A stretch of DNA of 64,000 bases from DASRHD01 sp035485575 (GTDB taxonomy: Bacteria; Verrucomicrobiota; Verrucomicrobiia; Opitutales; Opitutaceae), in the NCBI GenBank assembly GCA_035485575.1, contig DATHNW010000033.1, forward strand, positions 62,001-126,000. The letters run 5' to 3'. Below are positions 47,446-55,230 of the stretch, piece by piece. The stretch's first letter is position 1; each line of letters opens with the position of its first letter. The notes under the pieces were generated by a model that saw only the letters and a program-made list of their open reading frames with translations, made no database searches and was not told the DNA's origin. The position numbers and the translations under genes were made by a program.

Positions 47446-50400
47446 ATGACCAAGCCCATTCCCTCGCCGCTTTACCGTTCCGATTTCGAGCACGACGCGT
47501 GCGGTGTCGGCTTCATCGCCAAGCTCTCCGGCGAGCGCAGTTATGACGTCATCAACCGCACGATCGCCGCGCTCAAGTCCCTCGCGCACCGCGGCGCCAT
47601 CGACGCCGATGCCGTCACGGGCGACGGCGCGGGCCTGCTCACCCAGGTCCCCGTCGAGCTCCTGCGCGAAACGCTGGCCAAGCAGAAGAAAACCCTCCTG
47701 CGCGACGCCGACCTCGGCGTGGGCATGATCTTTTTGCCGCGCACCGACGAATCGGCCCAGGTCGCCTGCCGCAAGATCGTGGAGCAGTCCGTGAAGGCGG
47801 AGGGCCTCACCTTCCTCTGCTGGCGCGACGTGCCCACCGACGACACCTGCCTCGGCCGCAAGGCCATCGAGACCAAGCCGCTCATCGTGCAGGCCCTCGT
47901 CGCACGCAAGGACGACATCAGCGACGACGAGTTCGAGCGCCGCCTTTTTCTCGTGCAGAAGGTCGCCGAACGCCGCGCCCTCGAGACCAAGATCGAAGGC
48001 TTCTACATCTGCTCCTTCTCGTCGCGCACCATCGTTTACAAGGGGCTGCTCAACGCCCCACAGGTGCGGAAGTTCTTCGACGACCTCAAGTCGCCGAAAT
48101 TCCTCACCTCCTTCGCCATTTTCCACCAGCGCTACTCGACCAACACCTTCCCGCAGTGGCATCTCGCACATCCGTTCCGCATGCTCGCGCACAACGGCGA
48201 GATCAACACCATCCGCGGCAACCGCTACCTCATGCGCGCCCGCGAGCGCAGCACCGCCTACGGCGTGTGGGGCGAGCGCTTTTCCGACCTGCGCCCGCTC
48301 GTGCAGCCGGACATGAGCGACTCGGCCTCGTTCGACAACGCCCTCCAGCTGCTCACCCTCGGCGGCCGCTCACCGCTGCACGCGTGCCTCATGATGATGC
48401 CGCCCGCGTGGGAGAAGGACAAGAAGCTCTCGCCGGAGGCGCGCGCCTTCTTCCGCTACCATTCCTGCATGCTCGAGTCATGGGATGGCCCGGCCGCCAT
48501 GGTCTTCACCGACGGCCGCATCGTCGGCGCCGCACTCGACCGCAACGGCCTGCGCCCCGCCCGCTACAAGATTTTTGACGACGGCTACGTCATGCTCGCC
48601 AGCGAGGCCGGCCTCGTCTTCGACTGGCCCGGCAAGGTCATCCGCAGCGGCCGCCTCGGGCCCGGCCGCATGCTCGCGGTCGATCTCGTCGAGCACAAGT
48701 TCTACACCGACGAGGAACTCAAGGCGAAGTTCACCGACCAGCCGCACTTCCGCACTTGGTGCGACGAGCACCTCGTCAACCTGCACAAGTTCGCCGCCGA
48801 CAAGCCGGCCGCTCCCGCCGTCGCACCCGCGTTCCTGCAACAGGTCGCCTTCGGCTACGACTCCGAGGAGATCGAGCTTGTGCTCACGTCACTCGCCGAG
48901 GGCAACGAGCCCACCGGCTCGATGGGCGACGACACCCCGCTGGCCGTGCTTTCGCGCCGCCCGCGCCTGCTCTACACCTATTTCAAGCAGCTCTTCGCGC
49001 AGGTCACCAACCCGCCGATCGACTCCATCCGCGAAAAGTCCGTCATGTCGCTCACCATGTTCCTCGGCGGGCGGCTCGGCCTGTTCGAGGAATTCCCCAA
49101 GACCAGCGGCTTTGTCGAAATCGACTCGCCACTGCTCAGCGAACGCGAGCTGGCCGCGCTTTTCGACGTGCCTTTCCTGAAGAACCGCGTCGTGCGCCTG
49201 AACGCGCTCTTCGACGCCGCGGCCGGGCCCGACGGCCTCGAGGCCGCCGTCAAGGACCTCGCCCAGCGCGCGCAGGCCGCCGTCGAGGCCAACAACGCCA
49301 AGCTCCTCATTATCTCCGACCGCGGCATCTCGGCCGAGAAGGCCGGCATTCCCATGCTCCTCGCCGTCGGCGCCGTGCACCAGCAGCTCGTGCGCGCCGG
49401 CCTGCGCCTGAAGTGCGACCTCGTGGCCGAGACCGGCGAGGCCCGCGACGTTCACCATCTCGCCTGCCTGCTCGGCTTCGGCTGCAACGCCGTGCATCCC
49501 TACCTCGCGCTCGACGTCGTCACCGACCTCGCCGCGACCAGCAAGACGTCGAAGCCCGTCGCGCCCGAACAGGCGCGCAAGAACTACAAGGACGCGCTCG
49601 ACGCCGGCCTGCTCAAGATCATGGCCAAGATGGGCATCTCGACGCTGCTCAGCTACCGCGGCGCGCAGATCTTCGAGGCGCTCGGCATCAGCCACAAGGT
49701 CATTGACGAATGCTTCTACGGCACGCCGTCGCCCATTGGCGGCATCGACTATCTCCAGATCGCCGAGGAGACGCTGCGCCGCCACCAGCGCGCGTTTGCC
49801 CCGCCGGCCGCACCCGCCGAGGCGCCAGCCGACGCCGCTGCGCTGCACAACGAGGGCTATTATCGCGTGAACAAGAAGGGCGACGGCGAGTTCCACGGCT
49901 GGAACCCGAAGATCATCGCCGCGATGAACAAGTTCACCAAGAGCGGCAGCGCCGAGGATTTCGCCGGCTGGAAGACCAACGCCGATGACCATCAGCCCGT
50001 CGCGCTGAAGGATTTGCTGAAACTCCGCTTCGGCGCCCGCCCGCCCGTGCCCATCGAGGAGGTCGAGTCCATCGAGGAAATCCGCCGCCGCTTCACCACC
50101 GCCGGCATGTCGCTCGGCGCGCTTTCACCCGAGGCCCACGAGACGCTCGCCATCGCCATGAACCGCATCGGCGGCAAGTCCAACAGCGGCGAGGGCGGCG
50201 AGGACCCGCGGCGTTTCTCCCTGCTCGAAAACGGCGACAACGCCAACAGCGCCATCAAGCAGGTCGCGTCCGGCCGCTTCGGCGTCACCGCCGAGTATCT
50301 CGCCAACGCCAAGGAAATCGAAATCAAGATGGCCCAGGGCGCCAAGCCCGGCGAGGGCGGCCAGCTGCCCGGCCACAAGGTCTCGCCGCTCATCGCCCGC

Positions 50401-51999
50401 CTCCGCCATTCCGTGCCCGGCGTCATGCTCATCTCGCCGCCGCCGCACCACGACATTTACTCCATCGAGGATCTCGCGCAGCTCATCTTCGACCTGAAGG
50501 AAGTGAACCCGCGCGCCAAGGTCTGCGTGAAGCTCGTCTCCTCGTCCGGCGTCGGCACCGTCGCCGCCGGCGTGGCCAAGGCCTACGCCGACGTCGTCCT
50601 CATCTCCGGCCACGAAGGCGGCACGGGCGCCTCGCCGCTCGCCTCGATCAAGAACGCCGGCTCCGCCTGGGAAATCGGCGTCGCCGAGGCCCACCAGGTG
50701 CTCATGATGAACGGCCTCCGCGGCCGCGTCGTGCTCCGCACCGACGGCGGCATGAAGACCGGCCGCGACATCATCATCGCCTCCCTGCTCGGCGCCGAGG
50801 AGTTCAACTTCGGCACCGCCGCGCTCATCGCCGCGGGCTGCGCGATGTTCCGCGTCTGCCATCTGAACACCTGCCCGGTCGGCGTCGCCACCCAGCGCGA
50901 GGACCTCCGCGCGAAGTTCCGCGGCAAGCCCGAGAACGTCATCAACTACTTCAACGCCATCGCCGAGGACGTGCGCCAGTACCTCGCCAAGCTCGGCTAC
51001 CGCACGCTCAACGAGGTCATCGGCCACACCGAGCTGCTCGAGCAGACCGACGATCCGTCGAACCCGAAGACCCGCCTGCTCAACCTCGGCGGCCTCCTCC
51101 ACAATCCCGACCCGACCGGCGAACTCGACCGCTACCACACGCGCGAGCGCAACGAGCGTTTCGGCAGCGAGGGCTCGCTCGACGAGGCCATCCTGCAGGA
51201 GGCGCGCGACGTCATCCTCGGCAAGAGCGCGCGCCTCGTCGCCCGCTACGCCATCACCAACATCAACCGCGACATTGGCACGCACCTCTCCGGCCAGATC
51301 GCCTACCAGCGCGGCAACCACTCGCTGCCGTCCGGCACCATCGACCTGACCTTCACCGGCAGCGCCGGCCAGAGCTTCGGCGCGTTCCTCGTCGACGGCA
51401 TCCGCCTCACGCTCAACGGCGAGGCCAACGACTACGTCGGCAAGGGCATCGCCGGCGGCGAGATCGTCATCCGCCCCTCGCGCAGCGTCGCCTACCCGTG
51501 GCACGAGAACGTCATTATCGGCAACACCTGCCTCTACGGCGCCACCGGCGGCCTGCTCTTTGCCGCGGGCCGCGCCGGCGAGCGCTTCGCCGTGCGCAAC
51601 TCCGGCGCCACCGCGGTCGTCGAGGGCCTGGGCGAACACGGCTGCGAATACATGACCCGCGGCCTCGCCGTCATCCTCGGCCCCACCGGCCGGAATTTCG
51701 GCGCCGGCATGAGCGGCGGCCTGGCCTTCGTTTACGACGAGGCCGGCGACTTCTCCGACAACATCAACCCTGCGATGATCGGCCTCGAACGCCTCAACAA
51801 CGAGGACGAGATCGGAAGCCTGAAGAAGCTCATCGCCGTGCACGCGCAGCTCACCACCAGCCCGCATGCGAAGAAGCTGCTCGAAACCTGGGAAACGACC
51901 GTGGCCAAGTTCTGGAAGGTGATCCCGCATCCGCCGACCGCCGAAACGCCGAAGCCGTTCTATCAGTTCGACGCCGTCAAGCTGCCCGTGGGCGTGTGA
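47446..51999 (+). CDS. gltB: Glutamate synthase large subunit
   Basis: The 1517-residue enzyme makes two glutamates from glutamine and 2-oxoglutarate. The N-terminal Ntn amidotransferase starts at Cys19 (HDACGVGFIAK) after a short propeptide. A central domain follows, then the FMN domain with GGKSNSGEGGEDPRR and VKLVSSSGVGT, the 3Fe-4S cysteines in CAMFRVCHLNTCPVG, and the C-terminal GXGXG-rich beta-helix. ATG at 47446 is the natural start. No gltD follows: a cassette-like region begins 78 bases after the stop. It could be NADPH-type with gltD elsewhere or a ferredoxin-dependent form. Confidence 0.96.
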   Translation: MTKPIPSPLYRSDFEHDACGVGFIAKLSGERSYDVINRTIAALKSLAHRGAIDADAVTGDGAGLLTQVPVELLRETLAKQKKTLLRDADLGVGMIFLPRTDESAQVACRKIVEQSVKAEGLTFLCWRDVPTDDTCLGRKAIETKPLIVQALVARKDDISDDEFERRLFLVQKVAERRALETKIEGFYICSFSSRTIVYKGLLNAPQVRKFFDDLKSPKFLTSFAIFHQRYSTNTFPQWHLAHPFRMLAHNGEINTIRGNRYLMRARERSTAYGVWGERFSDLRPLVQPDMSDSASFDNALQLLTLGGRSPLHACLMMMPPAWEKDKKLSPEARAFFRYHSCMLESWDGPAAMVFTDGRIVGAALDRNGLRPARYKIFDDGYVMLASEAGLVFDWPGKVIRSGRLGPGRMLAVDLVEHKFYTDEELKAKFTDQPHFRTWCDEHLVNLHKFAADKPAAPAVAPAFLQQVAFGYDSEEIELVLTSLAEGNEPTGSMGDDTPLAVLSRRPRLLYTYFKQLFAQVTNPPIDSIREKSVMSLTMFLGGRLGLFEEFPKTSGFVEIDSPLLSERELAALFDVPFLKNRVVRLNALFDAAAGPDGLEAAVKDLAQRAQAAVEANNAKLLIISDRGISAEKAGIPMLLAVGAVHQQLVRAGLRLKCDLVAETGEARDVHHLACLLGFGCNAVHPYLALDVVTDLAATSKTSKPVAPEQARKNYKDALDAGLLKIMAKMGISTLLSYRGAQIFEALGISHKVIDECFYGTPSPIGGIDYLQIAEETLRRHQRAFAPPAAPAEAPADAAALHNEGYYRVNKKGDGEFHGWNPKIIAAMNKFTKSGSAEDFAGWKTNADDHQPVALKDLLKLRFGARPPVPIEEVESIEEIRRRFTTAGMSLGALSPEAHETLAIAMNRIGGKSNSGEGGEDPRRFSLLENGDNANSAIKQVASGRFGVTAEYLANAKEIEIKMAQGAKPGEGGQLPGHKVSPLIARLRHSVPGVMLISPPPHHDIYSIEDLAQLIFDLKEVNPRAKVCVKLVSSSGVGTVAAGVAKAYADVVLISGHEGGTGASPLASIKNAGSAWEIGVAEAHQVLMMNGLRGRVVLRTDGGMKTGRDIIIASLLGAEEFNFGTAALIAAGCAMFRVCHLNTCPVGVATQREDLRAKFRGKPENVINYFNAIAEDVRQYLAKLGYRTLNEVIGHTELLEQTDDPSNPKTRLLNLGGLLHNPDPTGELDRYHTRERNERFGSEGSLDEAILQEARDVILGKSARLVARYAITNINRDIGTHLSGQIAYQRGNHSLPSGTIDLTFTGSAGQSFGAFLVDGIRLTLNGEANDYVGKGIAGGEIVIRPSRSVAYPWHENVIIGNTCLYGATGGLLFAAGRAGERFAVRNSGATAVVEGLGEHGCEYMTRGLAVILGPTGRNFGAGMSGGLAFVYDEAGDFSDNINPAMIGLERLNNEDEIGSLKKLIAVHAQLTTSPHAKKLLETWETTVAKFWKVIPHPPTAETPKPFYQFDAVKLPVGV

Positions 52000-52076
52000 G
52001 CGTCGACGACGACACGGACTGGGCTTTATGCGAAAAATACCTGCAAAAAATCAACTGAATTAAGGCGAATAATATT

Positions 52077-52083
52077 GTTCGGC
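52077..52083 (+). other. Lone integron R'-like core (left border of cassette array)
   Basis: GTTCGGC is identical to the R' core of the attC site at 52440-52500, and the following bases (GAAGAAAG) resemble those after the other two R' cores (AAAG, AAAA). No matching R'' lies within 80 bases upstream, so it behaves like an attI-type or decayed attC border. Confidence 0.5.
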
Positions 52084-52098
52084 GAAGAAAGAATTCTA

Positions 52099-52485
52099 GT
52101 GCACGACGCCATTTATCAAAAGCTCGTTGATTTTGCAAAGACCGCGAAGCTCACCTTCTACAGCGAGATCGCTCCACTCGCCGACCTCTCGATGGATCTT
52201 CCGGAGGATCGAGCCAAGATTTCTGAGATCTTGGAGGAAATAGGACGACATGAAGAGAAAGAAGATCGACCCATGCTCACTGCGATAGTGATTCACGCAG
52301 GCGGAGACAATAATCCCGGCAACGGCTTTTTCGAGCTAGCCAAGAGCCTCGGTAGATATGGAGGCTCCAAGAATGAGCAACGTCGAGTTGAGTTCTGGGT
52401 AAAGCAAGTAGCAGAGACGCACGCGTTCTGGCAGAAAAAGCCGAACCAGTCGCTACAGCCAACGCCGCCGAGCCGGCGTGGCTGA
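52099..52485 (+). CDS. Cassette 1: unknown small protein
   Basis: About 128 residues, mainly helical, with no family I recognise (LVDFAKTAKLTFYSEIAPLAD, AIVIHAGGDNNPGNGFFELA). GTG at 52099 was chosen; an in-frame TTG at 52075 would precede the R' core at 52077, which a mobile gene should not span. The last 14 residues (NQSLQPTPPSRRG) are encoded by the attC site. GC is lower than in the flanking housekeeping genes. The gene is bounded by integron-type cores on both sides. Confidence 0.6.
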   Translation: MHDAIYQKLVDFAKTAKLTFYSEIAPLADLSMDLPEDRAKISEILEEIGRHEEKEDRPMLTAIVIHAGGDNNPGNGFFELAKSLGRYGGSKNEQRRVEFWVKQVAETHAFWQKKPNQSLQPTPPSRRG

Positions 52486-52500
52486 TCTCAAACGTTCGGC
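52440..52500 (+). other. attC recombination site 1 (61 bp)
   Basis: R'' GCCGAAC (52440-52446) and R' GTTCGGC (52494-52500) are perfect inverse copies. Between them AGCC/GGCT and ACGCCG/CGGCGT arms (52457-52467, 52474-52483) fold into a hairpin with one unpaired A and a six-base loop. This is the layout of an attC site, with R' core GTT for strand exchange. It closely matches the next site in length and sequence. Confidence 0.75.
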
Positions 52501-52507
52501 AAAGAAA

Positions 52508-53179
52508 ATGAAAATCACCGAACCTTGGATGGGGTCTCAATATTCATGCGGCGGTATCAACGGAAAAAAGATCTTAATTGTTGGCGAATCTGCCTACAAG
52601 AGAGGCGGCTATCCGGCTGAGTATGATGAGTCGCGCCACACACTTGCCCTTGCTGCCGATGCGATTGGCTATGACGAAGGCCGAGGGTATTGGAATAAGA
52701 GTCGTTTTTACACGCGCATTGCTCGAATATTTGGATATAATCCGCATAGCTACGAAAGTCGGAAGGCTCTTTGGCATTCATTGGCTTACTGTAATTTCAT
52801 TCCAGAGATATTATCCGGCCCGAGAATAAATCCGCAGGCGAGGCATTGGGATTTAGGAAAACAGTCTTTTCCGGAAGTGCTGAGATTGACTGGCCCTGAT
52901 ATCGCCATTTGCCTCAGCAAGAGGATGTGGGTTCATATCAAAAAGTCAGGAGACCTTGAGATAGAGCGTGAAGACAAGTTTTATGCCCGAAAAGCTGGTT
53001 TCGACCTGAAAGATGGTTCCGCGATACCGTTACTCAGCTTTAAGCATCCCACAGCTCCCGGATTCAAATGGGTGCATGTGAAAGAGATATTAAATGAACA
53101 AATCACCGGAGCCGAACCAGTCGTCAGAGCCAACGGCCCCGAGCGGCCACGGCTTATCTTGAACGTTGGGCAAAAATGA
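52508..53179 (+). CDS. Cassette 2: unknown, possibly uracil-DNA-glycosylase-fold protein
   Basis: The 223-residue protein starts at ATG 52508, 8 bases after R'. KKILIVGESAYKRGG near the N-terminus and LSFKHPTAPGFKWVHV near the C-terminus loosely resemble motif 1 and the HP[ST]-type motif of the uracil-DNA glycosylase superfamily, with PDIAICLSKRMW between. The resemblance is weak. The C-terminal 20 or so residues (from about GAEPVV on) are encoded by the attC site and its stop TGA overlaps the ATG of the next cassette gene. GC is about 50 percent. Confidence 0.6.
   Translation: MKITEPWMGSQYSCGGINGKKILIVGESAYKRGGYPAEYDESRHTLALAADAIGYDEGRGYWNKSRFYTRIARIFGYNPHSYESRKALWHSLAYCNFIPEILSGPRINPQARHWDLGKQSFPEVLRLTGPDIAICLSKRMWVHIKKSGDLEIEREDKFYARKAGFDLKDGSAIPLLSFKHPTAPGFKWVHVKEILNEQITGAEPVVRANGPERPRLILNVGQK
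53111..53171 (+). other. attC recombination site 2 (61 bp)
   Basis: R'' GCCGAAC (53111-53117) and R' GTTGGGC (53165-53171) are complementary except for one base. Inner arms AGCC/GGCT (53128-53131, 53151-53154) and GGCC/GGCC (53135-53138, 53145-53148) form the hairpin. Exactly the same length as site 1, with the shared left half GCCGAACCAGTCG. It separates cassettes 2 and 3. Confidence 0.75.
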
Positions 53180-53589
53180 AGAAGACCGACCTCAGGGACT
53201 TCTTGGATGGCTCAACGGTCCGAGCGCAGTCATGGGGATCCGTCGTTGAGCGATATCGTGACATTCCCGCCGCCGCTCCGCTTGTTCGCCTCGCCGTAGC
53301 AATTCGCGACTGTCGTTATGCGTCGTTGTTGTTTCCAGTCACATCGATGTTCGACATCCGGATTTATCAGGTGCCCGACACTCGGTTCTCGCGCGAGTGT
53401 CTGATCGTTCGCTTCGACTTCGAAAAGAAAGAGTTCGAGATGGAGTATTTGGAGCATCACGAGATAACACCGCACTGGAAGAAGCGCTGCTCGATCGAAG
53501 AGTCGTTCAGCGCTTTCATTCACTTTCTCGCGTTAAAGAATTGGTTTCCCGTGCATGAAATTCCGCGCGGAGTGTGGACATGCGAATGA
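53176..53589 (+). CDS. Cassette 3: unknown small protein
   Basis: The 137-residue protein starts at ATG 53176, 4 bases after R' of site 2, and overlaps the readthrough stop of cassette 2 (ATGA). It is a mixed alpha/beta protein (VRLAVAIRDCRYASLLFPVTSMFDIRIYQVP, FDFEKKEFEMEYLEHHEI) with no motif I know. No signal or membrane helix. GC is about 54 percent, below the genome level. Confidence 0.6.
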   Translation: MKKTDLRDFLDGSTVRAQSWGSVVERYRDIPAAAPLVRLAVAIRDCRYASLLFPVTSMFDIRIYQVPDTRFSRECLIVRFDFEKKEFEMEYLEHHEITPHWKKRCSIEESFSAFIHFLALKNWFPVHEIPRGVWTCE

Positions 53590-53604
53590 AGACAAAGCTC
53601 GGCC

Positions 53605-53654
53605 AATCAACCAGCCCAACGCGGACCGGCTGGGGCGGTTTTGGCCCGTTCGGA
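53605..53654 (+). other. Degenerate attC-like right border
   Basis: A CCAGCC/GGCTGG hairpin (53611-53616, 53628-53633) is flanked by an imperfect R'' (AATCAAC) and an imperfect R' (GTTCGGA). It lies 15 bases after the cassette 3 stop, where a third attC is expected. The match is weak, so it may be a decayed site. Confidence 0.35.
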
Positions 53655-53723
53655 CAATCTCAGGGCTTAAGCCGCGCTTGTCCCCGCATAGGTCGTCCCT
53701 AACGCAGGTGAAGAAAGAAGATT

Positions 53724-53828
53724 ATGAAATCTTCAGATCCCTTTCCCCGATTTCAGCAAATTCGCTTTGTCGCTTCGCATTGGGAGGAAAAGGCACAAAA
53801 GGCATCGAACGCGTTAATGAAATCTTAA
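53724..53828 (+). CDS. Possible 34-residue peptide
   Basis: ATG at 53724 follows a purine-rich GAAGAAAGAAG stretch and gives MKSSDPFPRFQQIRFVASHW and further residues to a TAA at 53828. I do not recognise it. It lies between the cassette array and the P-II-like gene in otherwise non-coding DNA (53590-53928). It may be a leader peptide or chance. Confidence 0.25.
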   Translation: MKSSDPFPRFQQIRFVASHWEEKAQKASNALMKS

Positions 53829-53928
53829 CTGTTTGTCTTTGGGTTTTAATTACCCGGCAGCCATCAAACGGAGTAGGTTTGGACGCAGTTGAAACCCGTC
53901 CGTTAACAATCGAACTCATTGTTCCGCC

Positions 53929-54267
53929 ATGAAAAAATTACAGATCATCGTCGATCGCGCCCATCTCGATTCAGTCGTAGACATTCTGAATGAAAATGCC
54001 GTCCGCCATTTCACCGTAACCGAACTCAAAGAATTTGGCCTGGGAACCCAGGCGGCCGTATTCCGCGGTCAAGCCTGCAACAGCAGGTTCAAGGTCAGAG
54101 CCACGGTCGAAGCGATACTTCCCGCAGAAACGGTCCAGGATGTGGTCGCCGCCTTACGCAAGGCTGTGCCGCCCGCGCAGCAGCTGGAAGTTTACGTCAG
54201 CCCCGTTGAGAGCGTGGACATGACCGTGCCAACGAAGTCTTCTCTCCTGGCCGAAGCCGGGGTGTGA
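53929..54267 (+). CDS. Atypical P-II-like signalling protein
   Basis: The 112-residue protein resembles the P-II/GlnB fold: KKLQIIVDRAHLDSVVDILNENAV, the family-like TVTELKEFG, then a short T-loop region (LGTQAAVFRGQACNSRF) and KVRATVEAILPAETVQDVVAAL with LEVYVSPVESVDM. The classical uridylylated Tyr51 of GlnB (in EYRGAEY) is missing. It may bind nucleotides but its partner is unknown. It is not next to amtB or a carbon transporter. ATG at 53929 follows an AT-rich region. Confidence 0.6.
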   Translation: MKKLQIIVDRAHLDSVVDILNENAVRHFTVTELKEFGLGTQAAVFRGQACNSRFKVRATVEAILPAETVQDVVAALRKAVPPAQQLEVYVSPVESVDMTVPTKSSLLAEAGV

Positions 54268-54294
54268 GCTCAAATCGCCGGCCGCAGCCGCCGC

Positions 54295-55173
54295 TCACTC
54301 GTAGCGCGCGCTGCGGCCAAAATAGTTGAGCAGCAGGATTTCCTTCCACACGCGGTAACGGCCTTCGTAGGTGATCTTGCCGTGTTCGTCGCGCTGGCCG
54401 CGAGGAAAGAGGAAGCCGAGCTCGGTGTTGACCTGCTCCAGCTCGTACTGCTGGGCGTTGAGATCGGAGAGCGGGTCGGTCTGCCAGGGAAGGACGGCTT
54501 CGCCGGCGCGGCCCACACGCGCGCGGTGGCGGGAGACAAGGCGGGCCAGCGAGCGGCGGAGGGGATTGCGCTCGACCAGCCAGCTCTCCGGATAAAAGCC
54601 GCCGAAGGGCAGGTAGAGGTTGTCCGTCACGTAGCGGAGGCCGCCCACGGTCTGCGAGGCGAGGCTGTAGCAGACGGTGAGCATGCCGTTGGCCTGCGGC
54701 AGGAAGGTGATCTGCAGGCGGATGAGCGCATCGGCGTCCTGATACACCGAGGTGCGCAGATAAAGGTTGCCCCCTACCTCCGCCTTCAGCGCCTGCACTT
54801 GCTTGAAGCCATGGGCCCTCAGCCAGTCGCGCACACGCAACAGGCGCGGCAGCGTGGGCCACTCCTCGCCGCTTTGGTTGGCCACGAAGTGAGGAAAGAG
54901 CGGCAGCGGACTTTCGCTGAGCGCGCGGATGGCAAGCCAGTTGTAAAACGTGACGAACAGAAACCAGAGCAGGAACGCCGCGAGGGCCACCACCCAGAAC
55001 GGCCGGTCGATGAGTTCACCTTCCAACGCCGCCTTGGCCACGACGAGGCTGCCGACGATCCAGCGCATCCAGCGCAGCACAATCGCCATCACGGGCGAGG
55101 CCACGCGGTCGTTCAGCATGTGGAGCACGATCACGAGTGAAATCGCGGCCAGCAGGGGATAGGAGATTTCCAT
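54295..55173 (-). CDS. Unknown membrane protein
   Basis: The 292-residue protein has about three hydrophobic helices in the first 90 residues (SYPLLAAISLVIVLHML, WIVGSLVVAKAALEG, WVVALAAFLLWFLFVTFYNWL), then a soluble domain of about 200 residues rich in Leu, Arg and aromatic residues. No motif is recognised. It ends 27 bases from the convergent P-II-like gene and follows dnaN on the same strand. Confidence 0.7.
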   Translation of the reverse strand: MEISYPLLAAISLVIVLHMLNDRVASPVMAIVLRWMRWIVGSLVVAKAALEGELIDRPFWVVALAAFLLWFLFVTFYNWLAIRALSESPLPLFPHFVANQSGEEWPTLPRLLRVRDWLRAHGFKQVQALKAEVGGNLYLRTSVYQDADALIRLQITFLPQANGMLTVCYSLASQTVGGLRYVTDNLYLPFGGFYPESWLVERNPLRRSLARLVSRHRARVGRAGEAVLPWQTDPLSDLNAQQYELEQVNTELGFLFPRGQRDEHGKITYEGRYRVWKEILLLNYFGRSARYE

Positions 55174-55230
55174 GGATAAAAAAGCGCCACCGGCTCCGGA
55201 CTGCCGGTAACCGTCAGGCGCGGCAAAAAA

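Noticed and set aside
50125..51930. 601-codon minus-strand frame opposite gltB
   Set aside because: Mirror of gltB codon structure, no recognisable protein features.
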